Shown here one piece after another: positions 20,264-30,626 of a stretch of 64,000 bases of DNA. The stretch is from Gammaproteobacteria bacterium (GTDB lineage Bacteria > Pseudomonadota > Gammaproteobacteria > SZUA-140), in the NCBI GenBank assembly GCA_016218365.1, contig JACREF010000017.1:1-64000 (forward strand), read 5' to 3'. The notes under the pieces were generated by a model. That model ran no database searches. It was not told where the DNA came from and was given only the letters and a program-made list of their open reading frames with translations. Made by a program: the position numbers and the translations under genes. The stretch's first letter is position 1, and each line of letters begins with the position of its first letter.

Positions 20264-22003
20264 ATGACGATAATATCTAATAACGGATTTATCCATAAGA
20301 TATGGAATTTAACCTTAACTCACCGAACAACCATATCCTTGTGTTTTTACTTTTTCCTTTTAACCTTGCCTGCAATATTTGTCTTCAATAAAAATCTGGC
20401 AAGCAAATCACTCCCTGTCAGCACGCTATATTTGTTATTTTATATTGTCCTGTTGCTGCTGCCTCTGATCCTAATGCGCGCCAGGATCTATATGCTAATC
20501 CTGATGCCCTTCATCCTCATCCTCCCATTTGAATTAATCCACGTCGTCGAATACGATGGCTACACTACGCTGGCGGCATTCTCCTCCTCAATTGAAACAA
20601 ACTATGGTGAGGCATCAGAGTTTCTGCATGATTACCGCCATTATCTATTTCTGACAACCCCATTCCAGATCCTTGCCCTGCTGGCCTTTTTCCTGATCCC
20701 TCGCCACATCTCAGTCAACAGAACCGGGAAAATTGCCATCAGCGCAGTATTTACACTCACCTGCGCGCTATTTTCGACAAAGACATTTCTTGACACACAA
20801 GAGACCATACTTACAGAACAAGAAAAACTTTATGCGCGACTGCTCTCGGAAAACTACCCCTTCTCCTACGCAGTAAAGACTACGCAATACATCGATCAGA
20901 TCATTAAGATGCGATTAGCACTTGCAGAAAAGGCTAATTTCCAATTCAACATCCAGATGAATTCATCTGCTGATAAATTACCAGACGTCATTGTCTTGGT
21001 AATCGGGGAATCAAGTCGCGCCATAAATTGGTCACTAAACGGCTATCAGCGCGACACCAATCCACTGCTATCTCAGCGCCACGATATTATTAACTTCACT
21101 CACGCAATCACTGCCGCCACCACAACCAGGCAAAGTGTCCTGCTTTCCTTGACACGGGCTACTCCTGAAAACCTTACCCCACTGACCAAAGAAAAATCCC
21201 TCATACAAGCCTTCAGGGAAGCTGAGTATAAAACATTTTGGCTCTCAAACCAGAATAAACTTGGCGCAGTAGATACGCCTATTACTGCACTCGCAAATGA
21301 AGCCGATGTAACCCGCTTCACAAATGTCAACTACATGTACAACCCAGCTTATGATGAAATAATGTTTCCGATGTTTGAGCAAGCCCTGACAGATCCTGCC
21401 AGCAAAAAATTAATTATATTGCATACACTCGGATCGCATGAGGTCTATCGCATGCGCTACCCCCCGGGATTTGAACGCTTCAAGCCCTCGTCCAAGGGTG
21501 ATGATTACAACTTCTCATCTCCGGGCATCAAGGAGCGGCTGGTAAATAGCTACGACAACTCCATTTTATACACTGACTTCGTCATTAACAGCTTTATTGA
21601 TATCTTGGCATCAAGATCACACTCTTCTGTTATGCTGTATTTCTCTGATCATGGAGAAAATTTGCTCGACGATGGCAATATGCGATTTGGCCATGGAGGG
21701 GTGATGCCGACCAATTATGTTATACATATCCCGATGCTTGCCTGGATGTCAAAGCAATACCACCAAGAGCACACCGACAAATTCATGGCCTTCTCAAAAA
21801 ACAAGGACAACCTGATCAGCCTGAACAGCCTCTTTGATACCACTCTTGACCTTGCATCACTTGAGATTCCACAACAAGCGCAGAATTATTCGATTGCCAG
21901 GTATCCCGGCAAATCGCCATCATCAATACTTAATCCAAAATATGATGCGATCCCGTATAGCAAGATTGAAACTACCGATCATGCCGAACTGCCTACACAA
22001 TAA
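20264..22003 (+). CDS. Sulfatase-fold phosphoethanolamine transferase (EptA/CptA-like)
   Basis: N-terminal TM helices; DVIVLVIGESSRAINWSLNGYQRDTNPLL, YFSDHGENLLDDG, FGHGG. Confidence 0.87.
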   Translation: MTIISNNGFIHKIWNLTLTHRTTISLCFYFFLLTLPAIFVFNKNLASKSLPVSTLYLLFYIVLLLLPLILMRARIYMLILMPFILILPFELIHVVEYDGYTTLAAFSSSIETNYGEASEFLHDYRHYLFLTTPFQILALLAFFLIPRHISVNRTGKIAISAVFTLTCALFSTKTFLDTQETILTEQEKLYARLLSENYPFSYAVKTTQYIDQIIKMRLALAEKANFQFNIQMNSSADKLPDVIVLVIGESSRAINWSLNGYQRDTNPLLSQRHDIINFTHAITAATTTRQSVLLSLTRATPENLTPLTKEKSLIQAFREAEYKTFWLSNQNKLGAVDTPITALANEADVTRFTNVNYMYNPAYDEIMFPMFEQALTDPASKKLIILHTLGSHEVYRMRYPPGFERFKPSSKGDDYNFSSPGIKERLVNSYDNSILYTDFVINSFIDILASRSHSSVMLYFSDHGENLLDDGNMRFGHGGVMPTNYVIHIPMLAWMSKQYHQEHTDKFMAFSKNKDNLISLNSLFDTTLDLASLEIPQQAQNYSIARYPGKSPSSILNPKYDAIPYSKIETTDHAELPTQ

Positions 22004-22017
22004 TGGTCGATCCATGA

Positions 22018-22776
22018 TCACTGACCGCCTGCCCACCTGTTAGTCACACCCTCAAAATCATACCCCAATAACTCAATATCATCCCTGTAAAGCGTCCTCA
22101 CCTTCTCCTTCATCTCCATACTGTAAGCCTGCCGATAATTATTCTCTTTATTTTTGGTTATATTTTCCTTCTTCAAGGTAGAATTAATACCAATCCTTGA
22201 ACATATTACATTGAAATCCTCGGAGAGCGTTTCAAAATAGCCAATATAATCAATTATCACACCCCCTCTGCTATCGCATATGAATTCGCATTGCGGGTGA
22301 AAATGAATTATTGAGTGCAGCCTCTGTGTTGTCAGCCAGCGCATAACAAAGTCTTCGAAATTCTTTACATCAGATAGATTCTCATCACGCCACTTTGCCT
22401 CATACTCACCCCATCCGCCATTCATCAGATAACAATATGCAGAATATATCCTGGACCAAGGGTTCCTGACAAAGGCGAATTTAAAATATTCTCTATATGT
22501 CTTTGATCCATAGATGATATTTTTATAGGTCAGCGCCTTATGATGATCCGGCATCTGACCAAACATGCTCATGGCAACAGACACGCCAGCGGTCTTCGGA
22601 ATATGCACAAAGATACAATGATATTTATCAAAGGCTGCGATTGATAACTCGCCTTTATGTGTTGGAACGATCGCAGTCCTCAGGCTTTGATAATATCTGA
22701 GATTTCTATATTTATAGATACGATCTCTCAACCACCTTGGTATAACAGCCCGGTATAAATTTACAATCATAATCAC
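22018..22776 (-). CDS. Sulfotransferase family protein
   Basis: 5'-PSB-like FVHIPKTAGVSVAMSMFG and 3'-PB-like FAFVRNPWSRIYSAY. Confidence 0.85.
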   Translation of the reverse strand: MIMIVNLYRAVIPRWLRDRIYKYRNLRYYQSLRTAIVPTHKGELSIAAFDKYHCIFVHIPKTAGVSVAMSMFGQMPDHHKALTYKNIIYGSKTYREYFKFAFVRNPWSRIYSAYCYLMNGGWGEYEAKWRDENLSDVKNFEDFVMRWLTTQRLHSIIHFHPQCEFICDSRGGVIIDYIGYFETLSEDFNVICSRIGINSTLKKENITKNKENNYRQAYSMEMKEKVRTLYRDDIELLGYDFEGVTNRWAGGQ

Positions 22777-22823
22777 CCTATGCCATTTGAAATATTTTAT
22801 ATCTTATCAACAACAGCCTGCTG

Positions 22824-24035
22824 TCAGCCATGGCGGCCCCTGACACCATCATATTCATCATCTATACAGCTATTGTCTGAATCGAGAACCATCGCCAACA
22901 AGCGACCGATATGCTGGACTATATCAAGCGTCACCCCATCATGCAGCGGCAAGGTCACCAGCCTACGTGACCAGTCTGTGGCATGAGGAAAACCTGCCTC
23001 AGTAGTACCACCGACCATAGGTGGCAAAATCTCCGGCAATGGCGCCGGATACATTGGTGAGCCACCACCGCAGGTTTCATTGATCCTGGCCAGCAGCGCG
23101 TCCCGCACCTGCGGTGATGGCAACAACAGCGGGTAGCGTGACAATGCCCCAAGCGCTGCGCCCATGATCCCGCAGGCTGCCGCCACATCGAGCACCCCGC
23201 GCGACTGAAATTGAGCCGCCATTTCCGCCAGCCACTGCTGCCGTTGCAGTGATGCGTTTTGATAGTTCGCCAGATTGCCCGCCAGCACCGCGCGTGCATC
23301 AGGCGAGATCCCGGACCAGTCACCGCGCAGCGGCCGGTAATGGGTCTCACCGAGACGCAAGAAGGGCATCGCCCTGAGCCAGCGATAACGGGCCGGGGCA
23401 CGCAGGAAATTGTAGGACCGCCATTTCAGCGGCCGCGACCAGGCCTCGACCAACGGATAACCGTCCGGGATGGGCAATCGGGCAAACAACTCCGCGTCCT
23501 CAGACAACACCGCGCCACCGCCCAGAATGGTCACTGGCTTGCCGCGTCCGAAACTCAGCACGGTAAAGTGCCCGGCCCAGTCCCGTTGCTGCCGGGCATA
23601 GGGGTACGACTGCGCGGCATCCTCGATATACAGCAGGTCCCCCGCCTCAGCCAGCCGCCGTAACTGCGCGCCGCGCTCCGGGATGCCAAACAGGTGGACG
23701 CCTACCAGTGCCACGGTCCGGTCATTGATCTGCCGCTCGACCTGGGCCAGATCCAGCCACGGCCGTTGCTCGGCCAGATCCACCATGACCGGCCTGATGC
23801 CGGCATACTCGGCCGCACTGACCAGATCCGGACAGCCATAGGCCGGGATGATCGCCTGCGGATCAGCAACAGCACGCCGCTCCCGGGCCACCTGCAATGC
23901 CGCCGCCAGTGCCATGGTGCCGGATTTGTAAAACATCGGGCGACGCGTGCCAAACAAGGTTCGAAGGTACTCGTCTGGACTCGGGTGCCGTCTGATGATC
24001 ACGCGTTCGCCGGCCGGGGGCAGTGAATACTGCAT
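22824..24035 (-). CDS. DegT/DnrJ/EryC1/StrS-like aminotransferase
   Basis: MFYKSGTMALAAALQ, IIPAYGCPDLVSAAEYAGIRPVMVDL, YIEDAAQSYPY, SFGRGKPVTILGGGAV. Confidence 0.85.
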   Translation of the reverse strand: MQYSLPPAGERVIIRRHPSPDEYLRTLFGTRRPMFYKSGTMALAAALQVARERRAVADPQAIIPAYGCPDLVSAAEYAGIRPVMVDLAEQRPWLDLAQVERQINDRTVALVGVHLFGIPERGAQLRRLAEAGDLLYIEDAAQSYPYARQQRDWAGHFTVLSFGRGKPVTILGGGAVLSEDAELFARLPIPDGYPLVEAWSRPLKWRSYNFLRAPARYRWLRAMPFLRLGETHYRPLRGDWSGISPDARAVLAGNLANYQNASLQRQQWLAEMAAQFQSRGVLDVAAACGIMGAALGALSRYPLLLPSPQVRDALLARINETCGGGSPMYPAPLPEILPPMVGGTTEAGFPHATDWSRRLVTLPLHDGVTLDIVQHIGRLLAMVLDSDNSCIDDEYDGVRGRHG

Positions 24036-25157
24036 CTAACGCCTCGAGGGTTCCCAAAGGGTCACGCGCCGTCCCAGCAGATAACTGATCCCTGCCTGAG
24101 CAACAGCGATATTCGCCTGCATGAAGAAGAATGGCAGTCTGCAGATCAGCAAGCGACGCAGCACTACAGACCGCCACCCCAACAATGCCGCCACATAGAA
24201 CACCAGCTGCATCCACAAAAAGATCACATAGTATACGCTGGCATCCCACAGCAGCGCCGTACAGATCAGCAATAGCAGCAGGGCCCACGGCACCAGCCAA
24301 CGCATCAGCTTGTGACTGATCACCTGGACGGCAAAGAAACGGTAACGCCATGGATTCATGACGTCAAGCCGGCCAAACAACCCTGCCATGCCGCGCAATA
24401 CCGTCCGCACCTTGCGCTGATACTCGCGCGCCGGGTCCTTGAGGTCGGCATAATATCCCAACACATCTGGCGCCGACACAGCGACATAACCGAGACGGGC
24501 ACAGTTCAGCGCAGTATTGAAATCACTGGGCACGGTGATATCCCAATCGCTACATACCTGTTTGCGCGCTGCAAAAAATGATCCGCTGAGGCCGACCAGA
24601 CTGTTCACGCGCGACTCCAGCGCCCGCAACCACATCTCATAACGGACATAGACGCCCTCACCGGCAATCTGCCCATCCTGGCTGACGAAACGGTCCTCAC
24701 TCGAGACTGCACCGACTACCGGGTCGGAGAAACGGGACACAATCTTATGAATACTGTCGGCAGGGATCTGGGTCGCGACATCGGAAAACACCAAGATCTC
24801 ACCGCTGGCGGCCGCAATCGCCAGTGACTGGGCGTACTCCTTTCCCTTCCGTACACCTGCCCTAATCAGCTGCACGCCGCGTCCGGAGTAACCGTATACC
24901 AGCTCATCCATGCCGTCATCCGATGCATCGGAGGCTACGATGATCTCGAATCTATCTGCCGGATAATCGACCGCCAGCGCATTCTCCAGCTTGGCCTGAA
25001 TACGCAGGGATTCGTTGCGGGCAGTGATGATCAAGGAGACCCGTGGCAGGCTGGCAGCAAGCCCGATATGGGGGACACGCCCTGGCAACACCAGCAGCAG
25101 CATGGGATAAAAGAAATAACTGTAACCGGTCGCAAACAGCGCCAGCCAGAACACCAT
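24036..25157 (-). CDS. Family 2 glycosyltransferase (membrane)
   Basis: Likely start MVFWLALFATGYSYFFYP; SLIITARNESLRIQAKLENALAVDYPADRFEIIVASDASDDGMDEL; C-terminal TM. Confidence 0.88.
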   Translation of the reverse strand: MVFWLALFATGYSYFFYPMLLLVLPGRVPHIGLAASLPRVSLIITARNESLRIQAKLENALAVDYPADRFEIIVASDASDDGMDELVYGYSGRGVQLIRAGVRKGKEYAQSLAIAAASGEILVFSDVATQIPADSIHKIVSRFSDPVVGAVSSEDRFVSQDGQIAGEGVYVRYEMWLRALESRVNSLVGLSGSFFAARKQVCSDWDITVPSDFNTALNCARLGYVAVSAPDVLGYYADLKDPAREYQRKVRTVLRGMAGLFGRLDVMNPWRYRFFAVQVISHKLMRWLVPWALLLLLICTALLWDASVYYVIFLWMQLVFYVAALLGWRSVVLRRLLICRLPFFFMQANIAVAQAGISYLLGRRVTLWEPSRR

Positions 25158-25271
25158 CTCCAACTCCACCCTCCTCAGTCGCCATCCATGTCCATGTAGC
25201 TCCCGGCAGAAAAGCACCACCAACCGGGATATAATGGCCCGAACACCGAGCCAGGGTAGACCGTCCTCACT

Positions 25272-26381
25272 ATGCCACAGCCGATCCGCATCATACATTT
25301 AGCCTCCGGCGATCTGTGGGCCGGTGCCGAGGTCCAATTATACCATCTGGCTAAGGCCCTCCACCAACGTGATGAGCTCCGTCTGCTGGTGGTGCTGCTC
25401 AATCACGGTCGACTGGAAACAGCACTGCGCAAGCATGGCATCGAGGTCCAGGTGCTCGACGAACGCCACCATCATGCGCTGTCGATCATCCGCCAACTGT
25501 TTCGAACGGTCAGGCACTTTCGCCCTGACATCATCCATAGCCATCGTTATAAGGAAAATATCCTGGCCGCTGCCATCAAACTGCTGCGGCCACGGTTGCA
25601 GCTGGTACGCACTGTCCACGGCGCTCAGGAGATCCTGTGGCCCTGGTGGAGACTGGATCAGCGGTTGATCCACGGCCTGAATACTCTGACAGGGAGGCAT
25701 CTGCAGGGCAGAATCATTGCGGTCTCGACCGAGCTGGCCGGGAAACTGGCGATGAGTTACCCCGCGTCGCTGCTGACGACGATCGTCAATGGCGTCGACT
25801 GTGAAGAAATCCATCAAGCCGCAGCAGCGCCGGCAATGCTGCCAGGCGAACCGCAGGCCAACAAGATCGCCATCGCCTGCCGGCTGACCGCCGTCAAGCG
25901 TGTCGATATCTTTCTGGCTGTAGCACAACGGCTGCTGCAGCAGCCGATAAGGCAATACCAGTTTTATATCTTCGGCGATGGCCCGCTGCTCGATGAACTG
26001 AAGGGTCTGGCACAGCATCTCGGCCTCAGCAAGGATATCTGGTTTATGGGTTTCACCGACAACATCGCCAGCTATCTGGCTCGGATGGATGCGATGTTGA
26101 TCACCTCAGATCATGAAGGCACTCCGCTGATCCTGCTCGAGGCCTTATGTCTCGGCATACCGGTCATCGCCCATGCAACCGGTGGCATCACCGCGCTGCT
26201 GGAAAACAGACCGCCGCATCAGCTATGCCATAGCAATCAGCCCGATGAATTTTGCCGCTTGATCGAACAGCTTTCAGCGACATCCGCTGCACCTGAGACA
26301 CGGGATATCCAGGATATTTCCATCTCCCGTTGCGCAGATCAGACCGCCAGGGTGTATCAGCAACTACTCAAGGTTCGTTGA
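25272..26381 (+). CDS. GT4 glycosyltransferase
   Basis: IIHLASGDLWAGAEVQLYHLAKAL...AMLITSDHEGTPLILLEALCLGIPVIAHATGG. Confidence 0.9.
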   Translation: MPQPIRIIHLASGDLWAGAEVQLYHLAKALHQRDELRLLVVLLNHGRLETALRKHGIEVQVLDERHHHALSIIRQLFRTVRHFRPDIIHSHRYKENILAAAIKLLRPRLQLVRTVHGAQEILWPWWRLDQRLIHGLNTLTGRHLQGRIIAVSTELAGKLAMSYPASLLTTIVNGVDCEEIHQAAAAPAMLPGEPQANKIAIACRLTAVKRVDIFLAVAQRLLQQPIRQYQFYIFGDGPLLDELKGLAQHLGLSKDIWFMGFTDNIASYLARMDAMLITSDHEGTPLILLEALCLGIPVIAHATGGITALLENRPPHQLCHSNQPDEFCRLIEQLSATSAAPETRDIQDISISRCADQTARVYQQLLKVR

Positions 26382-26397
26382 GCAGCCTCAACAATGC

Positions 26398-27492
26398 TCA
26401 TACCAGAGGCAGAGATTTATCGTATAAGTGATGATAACGATCCATCATTGCATCCATCGTAAATCTCTTCTGTACCGTCTGACGGCCTGCCACTCCCAGC
26501 GTACTGCGCAGCATTGGATCATCTGCCAGCCGGGATAATGCGGCGGCAATGCCCTCTACATCTCCAGCTTCTATCAGCAAGCCATCTACCTTGTCAGTGA
26601 TAATCTCCTCTGGCCCACCACAGCGTGTCGCCACCACCGGCAGGCCCTGCGTCATGGCCTCAATCACCACAATCGAGAAGCCTTCACTGGACGAGGTCAA
26701 CAGAAATATATCCATGCCATCCATAAAAGACGAGACGTCATCACAGAAACCAAGGAAACTGACCCGGTCATCCAGCCGGAGCTGAGCTCGATAGTCATGC
26801 AGCTGCTGCCACAATTCGCCCTTGCCCTGCCCGGCCACCAGGAATTCAAATCGGTCATCGAGTTGGCGGAGGCGAGCAGCCACCTTCAATAAGGTAAAAT
26901 AGTCCTTGGCCGGCCGGATATTCCCCACCAAACCAACCTTGAAGATGGCCTTATCAGATTTTGCTACATCGCTGCTCGCAGCCTGCTGGCCGGCAGCAAC
27001 TCCATTATGAATGACCTGAATCCGGTCTGCCTTGATGCCATAGGTCGTGATCATATATTGTTTCAGATTATCAGACACCACAACTAGCACAGAGGCGTAC
27101 TTGTGTAGGACGAATAATTTCACACGAATGAAACGCTCCCCCTGCAAGTCAGCAATACCATGCAAGGTCACGATCACCGGCCGGCGACACAATAATCCAG
27201 CCAACACACCATAGACGCCTGATCCCAGCAGATGGGCATGGATCAAATCAATATGCTCACCGCGCACCACCTTCAGCAGACGAAACAGATATCGAATATT
27301 GAATGAGCCTTTGTTGTTCAGGATCCGCACCGCCACCTGACCCTTCATCAAGGAATCATGCAGCCAACCGTTACGGGTTATCAGGGCAATCGATCTATAT
27401 TTTATGCGATCAAGGCGGGTGACGATATTGCGAAAGACAGTCTCTGCCCCGCCCGGCCCTGCGGTGTCGATCAGGTGTAATATATTTGTCAT
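26398..27492 (-). CDS. GT4 glycosyltransferase
   Basis: LIDTAGPGGAETVFRNIV...FLLTSSSEGFSIVVIEAMTQGLPVVATRCGGPEEII. Confidence 0.92.
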   Translation of the reverse strand: MTNILHLIDTAGPGGAETVFRNIVTRLDRIKYRSIALITRNGWLHDSLMKGQVAVRILNNKGSFNIRYLFRLLKVVRGEHIDLIHAHLLGSGVYGVLAGLLCRRPVIVTLHGIADLQGERFIRVKLFVLHKYASVLVVVSDNLKQYMITTYGIKADRIQVIHNGVAAGQQAASSDVAKSDKAIFKVGLVGNIRPAKDYFTLLKVAARLRQLDDRFEFLVAGQGKGELWQQLHDYRAQLRLDDRVSFLGFCDDVSSFMDGMDIFLLTSSSEGFSIVVIEAMTQGLPVVATRCGGPEEIITDKVDGLLIEAGDVEGIAAALSRLADDPMLRSTLGVAGRQTVQKRFTMDAMMDRYHHLYDKSLPLV

Positions 27493-27508
27493 ATGCTATA
27501 ATTTGATC

Positions 27509-28543
27509 ATGCGTTTGAAAAAACTGCTTAAGACGGCAATCTCCGCAACCCTCTACCATTCCGGTCTGCATCGCGCCCTCCGCAGCAGGAACGCCCTGAC
27601 AATACTGACCTATCACCGTGTTCTGCCATGTGATGATAGCCGATACCTTAACGAACAGCCAGGGATGGTGGTCCAGCCTGACACGCTGGCCATGCATCTG
27701 CGTGTTGTCAGCAAATACTACACCCTGATCCATCTCGATGAATGGGTCAGCCGTTATCAGAACGGCGCCCCATTGCCCAGCCCTGCCTGCGCCATCACCT
27801 TTGATGATGGCTGGGCTGATAATTTTGAATATGCCTATCCAATCCTCAAGGCCGCCCAAGTCCCGGCCAGCATCTTTATCGTCACTGACATGGTTGGAAA
27901 AGAGTATCAATTCTGGCCCGGACGACTGGCCGCGATCATCCGGCATCACAGACTACCTCAGCAGCTCTTTGAACAGGATGCCCACCCTGGCATCCACTGG
28001 CTATTACAGCTGCTGCCAGCTCCGATTGCCCAATTTCAACCCTCCACGGCAGCGATCGACGCCATTATTGAACACGCCAAGATGTTTTCTGATCATGAAG
28101 TCACTCAGCATGTCAGCCACATTGAGACACTGCTTGGTTTCAGTGGTAACTCAAGTTCACACACACCTGAAATGTTGTCATGGGAACAGATCAACACCAT
28201 GACCGAAGACGGACTGATCAAGATTGGCTCACACACACGAAGCCATGCCAGACTTAATCAGCTGTTGCCGGAGCAGGACATGCGCAGCGAGATTGAACAA
28301 TCCAGCATCGCCATCAAACATCGCACCGGAATCTCACCGTCGCTGTTTTGTTACCCCAACGGTGACCATACCCCCCTGGCAATCGAGCTGGTCAGTAACC
28401 AGTATCATGCGGCCTGCAGCACCATCCCTGGCGTCAATGCTCCAGGTCAACTAGAACTGCATCTGCTAAAACGGTTCACCATGCATGAAGATATCAGTGA
28501 TAATGAAAGCCTGTTCATCTGCCGAATCCTCGGCCTGTTTTGA
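27509..28543 (+). CDS. NodB-type polysaccharide deacetylase
   Basis: CAITFDDGWADNFEYAYPILK, KIGSHTRSHARLNQL, SPSLFCYPNG. Confidence 0.92.
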   Translation: MRLKKLLKTAISATLYHSGLHRALRSRNALTILTYHRVLPCDDSRYLNEQPGMVVQPDTLAMHLRVVSKYYTLIHLDEWVSRYQNGAPLPSPACAITFDDGWADNFEYAYPILKAAQVPASIFIVTDMVGKEYQFWPGRLAAIIRHHRLPQQLFEQDAHPGIHWLLQLLPAPIAQFQPSTAAIDAIIEHAKMFSDHEVTQHVSHIETLLGFSGNSSSHTPEMLSWEQINTMTEDGLIKIGSHTRSHARLNQLLPEQDMRSEIEQSSIAIKHRTGISPSLFCYPNGDHTPLAIELVSNQYHAACSTIPGVNAPGQLELHLLKRFTMHEDISDNESLFICRILGLF

Positions 28544-29588
28544 CCATGATGCTGCGCAGCTTGGCCAGCATGCGCAACACCCGATCAAGCAGCGGGGAAC
28601 AGACCCTGACCTGCTGCCGGGTCAGGTCATACACCTCACAACCAAACCCGGTTTTGAATTGATTGATATTATGGTCGACCGGGCCACTGCTGAGCCCCCC
28701 CAGGTCATAACTCAGATAACCATGCCCTCTGGCCCACAACATCGTCTTCCACTGCAACAGATGTGACAGTGGCAGACCGCTGCTCCATCCTGCCTCGGTG
28801 CTGAACCCCCATTCAAATACCAGGGTCTGACCACATGCCAGGGCCGCCACACCGGACAGTAACTCACCATCACGATAGGCCAACATCATCGACAGACGTC
28901 CTTGTCGATCCTGGATGATTGATGTGATGTATTTCCGGTCGCTATCATCAATCGGTGCTATGCCCTTGTCAGCGGCAAACATGCTGTAGTGCGCGATGAA
29001 ATGATCCGCCTCATCTTGTGTGGTGACATCTCTTATATCGATATCTGACTTTTCGGCCTTTCTGATCTGCCGCCTATGGGCAGAGCTAATACCATCCCAG
29101 ATTTCATGTTCTGATCTACGCAGGTCAATCCGGCCGGTTCGGGTATACGCAAAGGCAGAGGAATCTGCCATCAGGCCGGCCGCTGCCAGCCGTGCCGCTA
29201 CCTCACCGTCGTTTTCACAATATGGCAACAGCCTGATCCAGACCGCCGCGGATTCAAGCATCGTGATCAATTGTCCGACATGAACAGACAATGCCGCCAG
29301 GTCTATCCATACTGGCCCCCTGAAAATCACATAGCGCTTGAATGCAGACAATAGCGGCACAGAAATGGCGCGCACCAGACTGGCAGCACAGATGTCTGTC
29401 CCATGCCAGGTCACCACATAAAGCAACTCGTGCTGGCCGTTGTGGCTGTCAAACCAGTTCAGACGCTGTTTGAAATGGACATTGGGTATCGAGTCATGAA
29501 ACTGATTGATCGAGGCCCTTTGCTGATGATCAGGCCGTGAAATGATCCGCGTCACATAGCCGGAGGCCGGCTCTGCGGCGATTGTCAT
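28515..29588 (-). CDS. FemAB/GNAT-like protein
   Basis: SSAHRRQIRKAEKSDIDIRDV..., LLQWKTMLWARGHGYLSYDLGGLSSG. Confidence 0.8.
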   Translation of the reverse strand: MTIAAEPASGYVTRIISRPDHQQRASINQFHDSIPNVHFKQRLNWFDSHNGQHELLYVVTWHGTDICAASLVRAISVPLLSAFKRYVIFRGPVWIDLAALSVHVGQLITMLESAAVWIRLLPYCENDGEVAARLAAAGLMADSSAFAYTRTGRIDLRRSEHEIWDGISSAHRRQIRKAEKSDIDIRDVTTQDEADHFIAHYSMFAADKGIAPIDDSDRKYITSIIQDRQGRLSMMLAYRDGELLSGVAALACGQTLVFEWGFSTEAGWSSGLPLSHLLQWKTMLWARGHGYLSYDLGGLSSGPVDHNINQFKTGFGCEVYDLTRQQVRVCSPLLDRVLRMLAKLRSIMVKTGRGFGR

Positions 29589-30622
29589 GGCACGCCCTTG
29601 ATGATCCAGGGACCGAGGATATTTGCCACCGGCAATGGCAGCCTCTGCCAGGCGGATATCAGCAAGCTGTATTTGCTGTTCTCTGCCGACACCCTCGAAT
29701 GCTGATCACCGTTCTTGCCATAATTGTTCCATACCAACTGGACCTCGCGCGTGTCCCATTGTTTCTTGAACTGGTAGGTACCCTTGTCGCGCGAACATCT
29801 GCCAAAATCAAAATGGGCATAGCCATTCTTAATGGCATGGGTGATGACATTCCAGTATAGATACATATTGACTGAATATTTATTTGCCGAGCGCAATGTT
29901 GACGCCCAGGGGATCTCCAGAGTGTCCTTGTAAGCAAGCAAAAATGCCGCGGCCACCGGTTTGCCCGCCAGATACACCACCATTATTGTCACCTCGTCGG
30001 GAAAGGCCTCAATAATCCGCTGAAAAAATCGTCGTGGATAGACCGGCGTGCCGAGATCGCGCATGTTCTGCGAAAATACCATGTAAAAATCCTGCACCAG
30101 CTCGCTGCCGCCACTGGCAAATCTGACATCTTCCCGCTGGCAACGCCGGACCTGCGCCCGAAGCTTCGAGCCCAACCCTGCCCACAACATCTCCTCGCTC
30201 GCCGGCAGGTCAAGAATCATCGTGATCTTGTCAGTCTGGGCACTGAAACCAGCACGGCCTTGTCGCTCACGCAGTTGCAGATTGTCTACCGAACAGTCCA
30301 GCGCCAGCCTTCTTGCCTGCTCACTCAATGCGGCAGCTGATTCATCACTGCTGGCCAGGATGCCACCGGAATTAAGAAATGGCATCGAGACCAGATGGCT
30401 GCCGAACAACAGGCTCTTCACCAGCATCAGCGGCAGGACCCCGACGAAATGGTCGGAGGCGTCAACGGCATACAGATAATACGACTGATGACCAAAGACA
30501 TCCCGGATGATGTCGCGCCAACCACTGCGATGATAATGGGTGGCATCAGCCGAGGCAGCCACAAAATCATCCCAGCGGCGATCCAGCGGGTCCCTCATGA
30601 TCTGAACTGTTAGATTCTTCAT
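29585..30622 (-). CDS. FemAB-related protein, XrtA/PEP-CTERM system-associated
   Basis: Start MKNLTVQIMRDPLDRRWDDFVAAS; LGSKLRAQVRRCQRED, FDFGRCSRDKGTYQFKKQW. Confidence 0.88.
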   Translation of the reverse strand: MKNLTVQIMRDPLDRRWDDFVAASADATHYHRSGWRDIIRDVFGHQSYYLYAVDASDHFVGVLPLMLVKSLLFGSHLVSMPFLNSGGILASSDESAAALSEQARRLALDCSVDNLQLRERQGRAGFSAQTDKITMILDLPASEEMLWAGLGSKLRAQVRRCQREDVRFASGGSELVQDFYMVFSQNMRDLGTPVYPRRFFQRIIEAFPDEVTIMVVYLAGKPVAAAFLLAYKDTLEIPWASTLRSANKYSVNMYLYWNVITHAIKNGYAHFDFGRCSRDKGTYQFKKQWDTREVQLVWNNYGKNGDQHSRVSAENSKYSLLISAWQRLPLPVANILGPWIIKGVP

Positions 30623-30626
30623 GAAT

